Source: Adineta vaga
Lineage: Eukaryota; Rotifera
Direction of reading: 5' to 3'
Length of the DNA stretch: 64,000 bases
Assembly: GCA_021613535.1 (NCBI GenBank)
Contig: CP075493.1
Span: forward strand, 11,966,001 to 12,030,000
Of the stretch, positions 37,140 to 51,913 are shown piece by piece. The notes below the pieces were generated by a model. That model saw only the letters and a list, made by a program, of their open reading frames with translations, was not told where the DNA came from and searched no databases. Position 1 is the first letter of the stretch, and each line of letters starts with the position of its first letter. Both the position numbers and the translations under genes were made by a program.

Positions 37140-38005
37140 TATTTATTTGCATGAATCTATTGAAACAGGTAAATCAAAAACACCCTTTGGTAAAACAGAT
37201 GGTCCAAGAGTATAATTTGTAAACACATATTCCAGATTACCAATAAAATAAGATTTCAATTGGTATATTATTTTTTACTGAAGCTATGTAAGAATATGTC
37301 TGCATGCCTATTCTCTTAAACCAAATATTGCATTTAACCACCATAGGGTGATGAATGCCATACAGTGAATAAATATGCATAATTCTGACTTACTTTATCG
37401 CATCGAGGAGGATTGGTGTTGTAGTATAAATGATAACCCATAATAATACCTTGTTTTGGATGAGGTGGATCCGGAGTCTGTCCAAGAAGGAGACTCATAC
37501 CTAGTAAGAGAAAAATAAAGTTATAGTTTTCAATGTTTGATCGTTTGTTGAATATATTCTTCGACTCAATAGCGTTGCATAGATATAAAGTGTATACAGA
37601 ATATTAAGATATAACCTTTTTTTATTACTGTAGCTGTTTCAAAGCAATATCTTCCCATTTGAATGTTACAATTCTTCTTATCAGTATCACTATCATCTGT
37701 AACAAAAAAGCATCATCACGACAATTATTCAGTGCAAGAAAAAACTCTTTTATAGATGATTCTAACCGTTCGATTAATTTATTTGTTTTAAAATGTATAA
37801 CAATTTATTGTCGTTTTCCATAGATCTTTTTTTGTAATTTATATTATTCCTTCGTGATCATCACCATTACTGAGAATACATAACTTATTTTCGGCAAATA
37901 AAGATTCCAGAAAGATATACACACATCAATGCAGTAGGAAATATCATATATGCAATCGTAGCTCAATCCAAGATCAATTATTTTCGGCTGATATTGTACA
38001 ATTAT
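37140..38005 (-). pseudogene. Decayed multi-exon gene, family unknown
   Basis: Exon-like blocks on the minus strand splice in phase: one with NCNIQMGRYCFETATVIKK (about 37700-37615), followed across a GT-AG intron by GMSLLLGQTPDPPHPKQG and GYHLYYNTNPPRCDK (37500-37400). An upstream block near 37980-37900 has DCIYDISYCIDV. Downstream blocks with SYFIGNLEYVF and LPKGVFDLPVSIDSCK sit in other frames that I could not join. The Cys content suggests a secreted or membrane ectodomain. It may be a living gene whose splicing I misread, or a recent loss. Confidence 0.35.
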
Positions 38006-38177
38006 CGCTCTCGGTCATCTTCATCAGGAATACTACTGAGCAGTTTTTGCTCGGTGACAATGAATCTCTGCATTTTGACCTCCACTCATTTCGAGAAAAT
38101 GCAAAGTAAGAAAAGAAATATTGAGTAGAAAAACAACGAAATCTTTCAAGTTTCCAAAGAGAGAAGAAGGTGTACAT

Positions 38178-39488
38178 TTAAAAATCAATGGTCTCCGTTG
38201 TTTTTATTAATATCGGTAGTAATAACAAACTTAACATATAAAGAATGGCACAATAAATACAACTCATAATTAAAATATAAATGATATAAATCAACATATG
38301 TACTTGATAGACAGGTAGTTCTACAACGAAAGAACGAATCTTAATAATTGTCAATGTTCCACATGTATATACAGCTGAATGTTCATGAATTCTTCGAATG
38401 CGTTGTCGTGAATTTAGTATAGATAAATCATCACACCTAGATCGAAATATCACTGCTGATGCATATACTTTTGGACAATGCCAACGACGAGAAAATAGGA
38501 TCATAGTTGCATCGAGTTCAGCTGGAGATGCAAAATCACCATAAAATCGTTCTTCATTTTCGACTTTATATCCAGCTTTATAAACAAGAATCGATAAAAC
38601 CGATTGGTCGAAACGATGTGTAGTCGATGAACGCGAACTAATCGGAGCAATACAATTAATATTTAGAGAACAATTAACAAATGGCATTAGAACATTGTTA
38701 TAAAAACCCGAGAAGTTTGTATGAAAACCTATCATACCTCCAGCTGTTTGATAATAAAAATCAGCACTGAATTGATGTTTGCTCATGTTTAATGCTATAA
38801 ATGTGTGTTCATCTGTATGATTGAAAATTAATGTTTTTTGTCGAGTGAGAAAGTAACCTTGCGTTTGAATTTTTTGAATAACTGGTTCAAGTGATGAACG
38901 TATTTCATTACCAGCATCAAGATAGAAAATAGCTTTTGTATTGTATCGGTATTTTTCGAAGATTTCTTTCAACATAAGTGCTTTGTAAGCAAATATGTTC
39001 AGATTAGATACGTGAGGTGGATAATTTTCGAACGGAAATTGTTCTGTTTGAATATTTGCTATGCACGATAATCGGAATCGTTGATTGTTGGTCATTCCAA
39101 GGTCGAAGATAAAAATCGGTATGTGAGGTTCATGAAAATGGATTGAACCAATTAAATTTTCTAATCGATCAATAAACTGAGCAGACGCTGCTGTGACTAA
39201 CAAGAAGTTGTGTGAGTTCATTGAATTAGGATATACTGTTGTGCCAGTGTTAAGTACAGAGATGATGTTTCGATCATGTGGTCGTTTCAGTGGTATTAGA
39301 AATGTAGTAATATACTGTTTAAAGAAAAGATAATACAGTATCGTAATGACTATGATATAAATGCCATAAGTAATCGAAACAGTAGATGTATATCTCTTAT
39401 AGATAAGTCGACTTTTACATGAATGAGCAGTTAATAAACGATAACAGCATTGCCTTCGATTTCGAATGAATAAATTCATTATAATCAT
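38178..39488 (-). CDS. DUF1647-like type II membrane glycosyltransferase-type protein
   Basis: A single exon of 436 residues. One hydrophobic anchor near residues 40-60 is followed by a lumenal domain. Segments IPIFIFDLGMTNNQRF, FENYPPHVSNLNIFAYKALM and AIFYLDAGNEIRSSLEPV fit the DUF1647 pattern, in which the acidic 'YLDAG' plays the part of a glycosyltransferase DxD. A second hydrophobic stretch lies near the C-terminus (about residues 400-425), which is unusual for a type II Golgi enzyme. Substrate not known. A second Met three codons downstream (39479) could be the start. Confidence 0.65.
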   Translation of the reverse strand: MIIMNLFIRNRRQCCYRLLTAHSCKSRLIYKRYTSTVSITYGIYIIVITILYYLFFKQYITTFLIPLKRPHDRNIISVLNTGTTVYPNSMNSHNFLLVTAASAQFIDRLENLIGSIHFHEPHIPIFIFDLGMTNNQRFRLSCIANIQTEQFPFENYPPHVSNLNIFAYKALMLKEIFEKYRYNTKAIFYLDAGNEIRSSLEPVIQKIQTQGYFLTRQKTLIFNHTDEHTFIALNMSKHQFSADFYYQTAGGMIGFHTNFSGFYNNVLMPFVNCSLNINCIAPISSRSSTTHRFDQSVLSILVYKAGYKVENEERFYGDFASPAELDATMILFSRRWHCPKVYASAVIFRSRCDDLSILNSRQRIRRIHEHSAVYTCGTLTIIKIRSFVVELPVYQVHMLIYIIYILIMSCIYCAILYMLSLLLLPILIKTTETIDF

Positions 39489-40145
39489 TAGGAATTTGAA
39501 TATTAATGGAACGAAGAATATAGATTATCAAGAAAGAATGAATGAATGTTTTCAACTGTAAAACAGTTGATGAACAAAATTCGCGCCTACGCGCTGATAT
39601 TAATTATCGGAGAAAATTTCAAAGTCAAAATCGTCTTTTTTCGAGATATGATCTATACAAACAGAATATTCTCATTTGAATCTCAATTTCTTCTAATCTA
39701 TATAAAATGAATGGCAACGATAAATCATTAGAAAAACTTACTTTGGTTGGTCGATCTATATGAAGCTAATTGAAAGGAAATGAATTATCGATTACTCTAC
39801 ACAGCATAAAAAATCACATACCATCAGCGAGAGGAGTTGAAGAAAAAAACTGCACGCGTAAACTTACAATTCATCGTTCGCGATAGTGCACAAAATTAAA
39901 TGTCAATAATAAATGTTTTTCTTCAACTGTGAAGCATCAACAATAAAGAGCAAATGGAGAGACGGGAAAGATCACATTCTCTCTACTAAAATCTACTTAC
40001 TAGTCTAGTTTTTCTTATCTGACATAGTTTTCTTTTATTTGCACAAATGATAGAGATAGAAATAAAATCATGAATATTGATTTAATAATGAGTTCACAAT
40101 GTGCATATTTTAATATTCATTTTATCATGAAAGAAAACTTCAATA
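39489..40145. other. Intergenic, no gene seen
   Basis: About 650 bp of AT-rich sequence between the DUF1647-like gene and the NHL gene. No coding or RNA signal was recognised. Confidence 0.5.
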
Positions 40146-41611
40146 TCAATAAATATCAACATCAAACTTTAGTACTTGATTACTTTTTTGATTGACGACG
40201 TAGAGATTACCTTGTCGATCAAATGCTATACCAACGGGATAGTTTAACTGATTATGTTTACCAACAATAATACTACCTTCATGTGTATTCTTTAACCAAC
40301 GTAAAATTCGATGATTCCAACAATCAACAACATAGACATTACCGAAATGATCAATAAATGATCCTTGAGGATGAGACAATTGATTGAGTCGATTTCCTTG
40401 GCCATTTCCACCGGCAACAACTATACCTTCTTTTGCACCTTTTAACCATTTCATAACACGATGATTCTGAAAATCTGATACGTAAATCGAATAATCTTTA
40501 TCGACAAAGATGAAACTAGGATCATTGAACTGATTTAGATTAGTTCCGTTTCCATTTCCACCTGCTACAGTTATTCCATTTGTTTCTCCTTCTTTCCATC
40601 GTTGTATTTCAAATTTTTTCCAGTTCGTAACATCGCATCACTCTTTCATTTCTCGAATCACAAACAATCAATGAATTATTTGTCTGATCAAAAACAATAT
40701 TAGTCGGATGATTTAATTGATCTATACGTTGTCCTTCTCCATTACCACCAGCTGTAACTTGACCACTGGTCATGTCAGATTTCCATGCAATGATACGATG
40801 ATTATACGCATCACTAACATAGATAGTTTGTTCGTTATTATCAATATAAATTCCTACTGGATAATGCAATTGATCTAATCGATGACCTTGTCCATTTCTT
40901 CCCACAACGATTGATCCAAGTTGTTTCTATTGTTTTAACAAATCTTTTAACTTTGGTAACAAGAATAAAATCTCATAGAAATAACATCAGAGTAAATAGT
41001 ATGACGAATACTAAACGAATGCTCATTGTGATCTTTGATAATTTCAATAGATGCTTTTGATTTGGCGTGCAAGAATTTCTATCAACGGTCATCGATTCTA
41101 AATTGATATCTGCAATATTATCAATGGTTTCATTAGTGTCAGATTCATGAGTAGCTAATCGATTCAATTGTAGTAGATTAGCTGAAAAATGCAAAATATT
41201 TTCGCATGAGAAAAACAATCGGTTATTATTCACGGTTGTGAGTGGCACATTTATTCTCATCCTCAGTATCTTGAATTAATATCGATATTAAACTTTGCAT
41301 TCTTCTCTTATATTCTGTATCAATAAAAGATAGGAACGAAGAGAAAGCCAACGTATAGGACAAATACCTCCTAACATTCTAACAGCATCAAAACATTGTA
41401 TTTTATCAAATGCATTGATGAAAAACGTAAAATTTTCTTCATTGATTTTATCTTTATTAAAAAGATGTTGTATAAGATCACGAGTTAGATCATCTCAAAT
41501 CAGTAGTCTTGGTATATTATCACCCAGAAAGAAGTGTAAACGTTTTCTATCATCATTACTCAAATAATCTTGGATTTTCAATATAACTGCGCGTAAACGA
41601 CGAGAATCCAT
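40146..41611 (-). pseudogene. Death-effector-like / TM / NHL-repeat gene, disrupted
   Basis: From ATG 41611 the minus strand encodes a death-effector-like helical domain (RLRAVILKIQDYLSNDDRKR, then NIPR) that is interrupted by an in-frame TGA after about 38 codons and then continues in the same frame. A polar exon with a hydrophobic segment (MSIRLVFVILFTLMLFL) follows at 41260-40973. The last exon (from 40926) holds NHL repeats: GGNGEG, NHPTNIVFDQ, YVSDAYNHRIIAWK and similar units. Within this exon an A6 run near 40612 has one extra base, so the frame shifts between the third and fourth NHL units; downstream units run open to TAA 40146. NHL repeats form a beta-propeller for protein or RNA binding. 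Two independent breaks argue for a pseudogene, though the A6 change alone could be an assembly error. Confidence 0.65.
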
Positions 41612-41853
41612 TGATCTAAATCTTTCTTATGAAATAAAGCAAATTAATTTTAATTAGCAGCAAACAGTATTTTCAGTCTGAACTCGATCAAAATATGTAC
41701 GCATTAAATAACTATTGAGATATATAAACTATAGTATAGAGAGAACAGATAAAAAAAATGTCGAAAATGAGTGGCAAGAGAATAATACGAAAAGTCAATG
41801 AATTATTTTAGTCTCAAAGTTACATGTCAATAGAAAAACTATACTACGTATAG

Positions 41854-45301
<3,448 letters not shown>

Positions 45302-45779
45302 AGAATTGATAAAGAGAAATGTCAGCACCAATAATCAGATCCTTTTTTCATCAGATTTGTAATGTACTTTTATATATATTATACTAAGAAGAAAGAATAA
45401 AATTTAGACCAGGTGATAATTTACTCCCATCCATGCAACCAAATCTATATTCCATGTTGAAGATAATAATAGACCAACTCGTATAAAAAAAGCATCATAT
45501 TATTCTCAAGGCCAATCATTGATTTTCAAGTTTTTATTATTCGAATTAATGAACGTGTCATCAATCATATTAATTGTCAAACCAATTTATCGTATGATGT
45601 GATATATGCAGGAATATGGTTTTTCCCGATACCTATATCACTTCCTTTAAATTTACCGGCATGCTTATGTTGAATACTCATTAATGACTCAGTTTTTTAT
45701 ATAGGTATATATTGTTTATACTTTCTTACTCTCCATACACATTTGACTTCAACGCATTCAGATCATTCAAGTGCACATT

Positions 45780-46104
45780 ATGGCTACAGGTGCCTTTGGT
45801 TTGTAAGTTTGCTTAAATAACTTGTTTCTTTTTTTTCGTCATTTTCTAAACATTATTTTTCAATATTAGACGAGTTGGTGATTGGGAATGTTCTCGCTGT
45901 GAATTTATCAATTTTAGCAGCCGTCCTGTCTGTCAAAGATGTGGTGGATCACCGTATTCATCCGGATCTGCTCCACCAGTGACGGCAAAACCTGGTGATT
46001 GGGAATGTGCAGCTTGTCGTAAATTGAATTTTGCTGCTCGACAAGCATGTTTCAAATGTGGAAATTCAAAATATAGTTATGCTACTCGAACTGCCATGTT
46101 CTAA
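45780..46104 (+). CDS. Double RanBP2-type zinc-finger protein
   Basis: Two exons (45780-45802 and 45870-46104) give 85 residues. Two RanBP2-type fingers make up nearly the whole protein: DWECSRCEFINFSSRPVCQR and DWECAACRKLNFAARQACFK, each with the W-x-C-x2-C-x10-C-x2-C pattern. Asn and Phe in the loop (FINF, LNFAAR) fit the subtype that binds single-stranded RNA (ZRANB2-like) rather than ubiquitin. The gene lies in a compact interval between minus-strand genes. Confidence 0.85.
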
Positions 46105-46660
46105 ATTCTCATTATTGATATTAAACTTATTCATAAAATAAATAATACACTATACTGAAAACGTGATACTTTTAAATAAAAAATTAAAGTTTTGTTTCAC
46201 CTACATTCATCATTTACAGTATCTTATGATTTGAATACTGTCAACAACATAATTGCGTAATAGAATTGATTTCTATAAAACTACTTTTCAAATTTAACAT
46301 AAATTTACCTAATCAAGTTTGTGTAAACAAAGATAACGAACTATCTCGACCATTCAACGATTCGTTTATGTTTTTCAAATGGAATCCAAACCATTCTTAC
46401 TACTATATCACGCCATCTATTCTACATCTTGATCCCTATATAATCTCCAATCATATCAAATTCAATGCAGTTTAGTCATGAAATTGTCATATGCAAGAAA
46501 AGAAAAAAATACCGTCAAAAGACCATTCTCCTTCTCATTTTTATTTTATAGCAATATAAGAGAAAATACATCAATAGATTTTATACAATATATATATATA
46601 TGGCAAGTTAAATATGATATTTTTCAAAGCTGCAAATGTATCATCCAATTTTTTGTCTTT
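46105..46660. other. Intergenic, no gene seen
   Basis: Short open frames here show no family resemblance. The stretch separates the zinc-finger gene from the broken WWE-ART gene. Confidence 0.45.
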
Positions 46661-47795
46661 TTATCTTGTTGAACATCTAAAACTTGAAATAAAACACCCG
46701 GTGGTAAAACAATTTTTTCTTCGTCAGGGAACTGTGATATATTTTCAATATTAAAAGCGCGAATCGTCGATAATCCCATTTCTTTAACATCAATTGTAAA
46801 TAATGTATTTATATTGTATATTTCCGCTATTTGTCGATTTTTACTTGTTGATGTAAAGCTTGGCCAAGTTTTCCATCTTTTCGTAGAAACAGCATCGCAC
46901 CAAGAGTATCAATTTTAATAAGATCATTAGTACGTAGAGCATTGTTTACTACGCGATATAAAAAATTATCTCTAGTAAAAAGATGAACACAATATTTTGA
47001 TGTGTCTCTTATGGTGAATGTTTCACATAAATCCAATAGTTTCACTAACTGCTTCGCTTCAATTTCTTTACTAATTAAACTTCCTTCAGTTAAAATGCCA
47101 TCTTTTGCTTTTTCGACACATTTATTTGCATTGAATAAACATGCTCTGCCAAGTTTTGATCCTTCCCATTGAGCAATGAAAGGACTCCAGTCATTTTCAT
47201 TTCCACATGTACATGATGTGAAAGAAACCAGTGGTAATGACTTAGAAAATCGTTCTCGAAGGAAAGAGTTTCGCTCATTATTGTCGAAGATGAGACGTCT
47301 CACAGGTTTTTCTTTAGATATGTCTAACTTGCTTACTTGCACCAGTTGATCAAAGTTTATAATATAATCATCTAACTCAATCACTAATGGTTTATCTGAT
47401 TTTTCTCGAAAGACTTCCTCGATTATTTCGTCACAACCAAAATCTAATACCGAAGAATAAGTACTTTCCTATTCATTATCATCGTCTGCAAAATTGGAAT
47501 CGTAAAAATAAGTTACACCTCTTGCGGTTTTGTATGCATGCCATTGTTCTTTGTCTACAGCAAAAAGTCTTGGACCAGCGTATAAAGTTTGATAATACCT
47601 AACATTCGGTTCTGAGATACAGTTACTCTGACGATCAAACTCTTCTTTTAAAAAATTCCACGAACGTGCTACACCGGTAACGAATAATGCTACCTTCGTT
47701 ACTTGTTTATTGTATACGAAGGTACACATGTTATTTTTGTAATTGTGATTCACACACTCCATGAAGATAAATACGTCAATGCATTCTAAATACAT
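46660..47795 (-). pseudogene. WWE-ADP-ribosyltransferase gene, disrupted
   Basis: The N-terminal part contains a WWE-like domain (EQWHAYKTARGVTYFYDSNF, later YIINFDQLVQVSKL and PVRRLIFD), which in other proteins binds poly-ADP-ribose. An in-frame TAG (47471-47469) interrupts it, after which the frame stays open. The next part has the ART-family entry segment (LFTRDNFLYRVVNNALRTND). The C-terminal ART segment, with ISQFPDEEKIVLPPGVLFQV containing the ExE-type acids, follows after a frame change near 46845. The central catalytic Arg (YRG) and Ser-Thr-Ser segments are missing between these two parts. The stop, the frameshift and the internal deletion make this a pseudogene of a WWE-ART protein. 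Confidence 0.7.
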
Positions 47796-47868
47796 AGTTT
47801 TTTAAAAACTAGTTGAAAACGCTCTTACCACGGAATCCGGTATGAAAAAGGTATATTTGAGAGTATTT

Positions 47869-48183
47869 CTAACATAAATTTTTTTCAGTATCTTCAAAAA
47901 TCTTCCTACGTTTCCTATCAGACAATGTAAAAAAGTTATAAGAGAAATTCAAATTATTATCCATCGAGGAATTCTCTTCCATTCTTATCAAAAAACGATG
48001 TTTCTCGTAAGACATCATGGTTGATTTTAGTTGTGTTCGGAGTTCGTAATCATAATTTTGAATGATGTCAAATGCAATAAGATATGGAAGTATTGACGAT
48101 AAAAACAGATACGCAAGCTCTCTAATGTTATCGATAGGAAGTAAAAGAAAAAATGCACCATCTACCTCTCGACGCAACGACAT
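47869..48183 (-). CDS. Hypothetical ORF upstream of the WWE-ART remnant
   Basis: A 104-codon frame with a hydrophobic stretch (LAYLFLSSILPYLIAF) and a Lys/Arg-rich end. It may be a first exon of the broken WWE-ART gene, about 75 bp upstream on the same strand, or an unrelated fragment. No family was recognised. Confidence 0.25.
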   Translation of the reverse strand: MSLRREVDGAFFLLLPIDNIRELAYLFLSSILPYLIAFDIIQNYDYELRTQLKSTMMSYEKHRFLIRMEENSSMDNNLNFSYNFFTLSDRKRRKIFEDTEKNLC

Positions 48184-48625
48184 TTAATTATTCTATATTT
48201 CTATGAAAATACAAAGCAAGAATGGCAGTACATATGTCGATATAGTTCTTTTAAGCAATAAAACAGAATAAAATAAATAATGAATAATTTTTTATGCGCA
48301 GATCAATTATATATGCATCATATTCAAATGAAGCAACATGTCTTAGCGAGTAGTTAGTATTTTGCAAGAGACGAACGACATTGCCTCATCTACCTTGAAA
48401 AAAAATGTTGAGGTGTAATGGAATACGACTATAGGTGTGACTTTCGAAAAGATTCAGCATCATACCTACATCCTCATATAAATTAGGCTCTAATAGATAT
48501 GAAGTTATACCGATATATTGTTCATTTTCAGTAACAAATTCATAAGCACATATATCTTTGATTTAGCAATGACTTAAAGCTTTACCTTGGTGTTAACTAT
48601 GTCCGTATATAGATCAGTAGATGTT

Positions 48626-49882
48626 TCAAACAGTCTTTTCTTCTTCATCTTTGTTGTTTTGAGCTATTCGTTCATTTAAACGTCGTTTATACATTTCTAA
48701 TTTGCTTAAACCCTCTTTTAATATTTGAATATGTATATCTTCTGGTAACGTTTGAACACGATCCATTTGTGATAAACTATTTTCCATTTCGTCAACTGCG
48801 TGTTTGAAATTTATTAATCTATCTATTGCATTGTTAATATCCGCAGCTGCATATTTGGTAAATTCTGGAAATCAGTTGAGTACTTTCAAATTTCGTTGGT
48901 ATTTAACTTTATTAATATTTCCATTGCCAATTGCCAATTGTTATTTGATAAATTTTTCCCAGGAACGAAGCATTTTCAATTTCATCTAATCTTTTAGTAT
49001 CTGTTTGATGGGAAACAGCTGCAATAACATTTAGTACATCATCTTTTTCTTCAAGATTTTCTAAAAATAGATGTAAAAATTTCTAATCATCATTCTAAAT
49101 GAGAATAAAACATACTCAACATTAAATGTACACTTTTTTCCGAATTATATATAACACGTTCGATTTCCACTCCAATGTATTTCAAAGTATCTTCAATCTT
49201 TGATTGCATTTGATTTTCATTGTTTTTTCTCACCCTTATATCTGTTAACAAACTCAGTAGATGATCTGAATAAATTTTCAATTTCGATAGTGCACAAGTT
49301 GATATTGTGTGTTTTCATCAAATTGACTAAACAATACATTTGTTTTCAAATCAATTAATGATATTTTTATTTCTGTTAATTTTATAGACGCACTAACATC
49401 AGTTTCGGAAAGCCGTTTGGCTAATTGAACTGTTTTGTCAACGAATGAGTCAATTGGCAATGTTACTTTCGACGAATTATCATTATTGCTTGTTGAATAT
49501 TGTGCATAATATTGCGATATGCCTAGCAAAGAACTAATGGTATATTGACAGATCGTTGTAACAATCAACATGTTGACAAGATATTTCCATATCGCATACG
49601 TGATTCCTAATACTAATAATAGAAAAACCAATGTTAGAATAATTTGTTCTAAGATAGAACGAAGGCACTGAACAGTATATCGGTAGCTCGATTTTATGCA
49701 TTCATATAGTATGTTTAGAATCCAAATGAACATGGAAAAATTTTGATTTGTAGTATTTTGTTTTTTAAGAGGAGAAAAAACAAAAAGAATTCTTTCAAAT
49801 TGTGAAACAACATTTTACCTTGTGGTGGTTCTTGGTCATTTTGTGCTTCGGTGTGTACAGGTTTTTTTCGATGTAAAACCAT
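48626..49882 (-). pseudogene. Membrane-anchored coiled-coil gene, probably disrupted
   Basis: ATG 49882 begins a short Gln/Pro-rich exon (HRKKPVHTEAQNDQEPPQ). The next open block (49733-49278) has two hydrophobic segments and a helical tail. A frame change at about 49281 leads into a second helical block (KNNENQMQSKIEDTLKYIG), then to ENLEEKDDVLNVIAAVSHQT and finally to a heptad-rich end (QTLPEDIHIQILKEGLSKLE) with TGA at 48626. Some junctions lack usable splice sites, so it is probably decayed. If alive, it would be an orphan membrane protein with a long coiled coil. Confidence 0.4.
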
Positions 49883-50099
49883 TTCTATAAATGAATTAAA
49901 AAATCGTCAACGTGTATGAAAATTTAACTATAATATGATCATAATTACCGATCGTAGTTGAAATTGAATAGGCTTTATATAGGCAGTACTGAGCAAAGAG
50001 TTGGATATTACCCGTAGTTTGATAAATATAAAAACAAATGTTGAACAGAATGGAAAAAATAAGAGAACAAAAGGGAAACAACCAAGTATATACTTGGTA

Positions 50100-51485
50100 A
50101 TATGTTTAGAGTGTTTTATGAATCATTAGACTAATTAAATTTAAAATATGCGCTGTTATGATCCAATTGAATTGACTGATAAGCGATCACATTATTATGA
50201 AATGCATGTTGAAGCCTATTGCATACGATTAGAAACTACTTTAAAAAGACTTCAATATATCTTCAGATGACAAACAATTATTCATTTTTTATGCCTGTTA
50301 ACAGTATGACGTAGAAACATTATTATCAAGTATCGTGTTTCAGCTGTCATGAATGATGTATCTAATGTTTTAAAAAAATCTGCGGCTAAATGAGAAAGAA
50401 AAACATTTAACGACAAGATTTTCATATTGATATCACGTAAAAAATAGAAGCAATATGTCGCAGGTAGAATATATCATAAATCGCAAAGTAGACATTATTT
50501 AACTTCAGTTAGATTTATTGAATGTTTTAATCATACAATTAGATGAAAGAAACTGAAAAAAACGGCGAATTCATTATCAAGGATATTCAAGTAGTGTTTA
50601 AATCTAGAATTTTTCCAATTATCAAGTTTTTCTGTTGTTTTCTTTGAAAAAGATTTACCAATGAATATGTGTCTGTGTAGATATCATAAATCAAACGAAC
50701 ACTCGTGAGAAAAGTATTGTTTTTGCGTCCCAACGTTAGACAGTTAAGTACACAGCGTATAACGATACACTCGCCCAGGGGTGTACCGAGAAGACGAGAA
50801 ACGTCATCACAAGGTGATTGTAAAAAATGATTTTTTATTTAGAGAAAATGTTGGAAAAGCGAATCCTTTTTCTTGCCAGATAGTTTTTCGATAAATAAAA
50901 TAGATTCCAAGAGGAATTTGAGAAGGAAAAACAATTAAAAATCGTTAATTAGAACTCGATATGCAAGTATATTTGTGTTGGAAACGCAACTGTACAATAC
51001 AAGCATAAAACATCCACGTCTATGTAGGTTGTGGATGGAGAATGGAACAAGTAAATAGATGAGCTTACGTCGTAAATATCGCATTTCCTGTTTTTCTATT
51101 CGTTCGTTGCCGTCTGTTCTAGTAAATCGTTTATATATGTATTGATAAAAATATCATTCGTCTATTGCTCTGTTTTTATTGCAGAAAGAACAACAGAAAG
51201 ATTTTCAGCGAGTTTTTTTCTCTCCCTGTTAGATATATTCTGTCGACTAATTCTCTGCTTCACGTCAGATTAGTAGTAGATAGTTTTTCTCTGTGCACAG
51301 GATATTTCTATTATGTCGCGTGTCTACATTATTATATATACGCAAATATTGAAACAAAATGTTAAAACGCTTGATTATCATTTTCTCGAGCTTGTAGCAC
51401 AGATTTTTCTATTCATTTTGAATAATAGAAAAACATCTGTTCGCGATTTTAATCATCATCGGTATATTTTATTACTTTCTCATTT
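50100..51485. other. Long intergenic stretch, no gene seen
   Basis: About 1.4 kb with no convincing coding frame on either strand. Short open frames at 51165-51507 are low-complexity and AT-driven. I recognise no RNA gene, satellite or mobile element. Confidence 0.45.
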
Positions 51486-51517
51486 GTTAGATTTCTATTT
51501 GATATAAATAATAGGGA

Positions 51518-51834
51518 ATAGTTTATTTACAAGCCATAATACTCCTTCTGCTCGACAACTGCATGAAATAAAATCTGGTATTTCTTCAATTTTAACAACA
51601 CGACAAGGTGCAGAAGCGAACGAAGTGATGGATATACCATGCTATTTCCAAGAGCCCGAGAGTGAACCCATGAGCTTCATGAAGGAACTAATAAAAGCGT
51701 CAACCGGTTTTTATTATGACGACAGTTTCATGAATCCTAGTCTGATTCAAAATCATCCAGTTGAATCGATTACATCGTCTCCTATGAAAAGAGACTTAAA
51801 TAAAAATGTCAATTCTTCTTTCGGTATGCCGTAA
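51518..51834 (+). CDS. Hypothetical exon, bdelloid-type orphan
   Basis: An open exon follows an AG acceptor (AATAATAG, about 51511) and runs through SARQLHEIKSGISSILTTRQ and EVMDIPCYFQEPESEPMSFM to a stop at 51834. A GTATGC donor lies just before the stop, but splicing to the next block meets a stop within 20 nt. It may be the C-terminal exon of a gene whose earlier exons I did not find. Family unknown. Confidence 0.35.
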
Positions 51835-51913
51835 TTCTTTTGAGTAGATAGAGAAAAGTACGTTTTATGTTTTAGATTGTGAATCTAATTAACAAATTGT
51901 TCTTATCGATATA

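Noticed and set aside
40600-40640. An intron explaining the NHL frame change
   Set aside because: No GT-AG pair exists in the short interval between the two frames; one extra A in an A6 run is the simpler reading.
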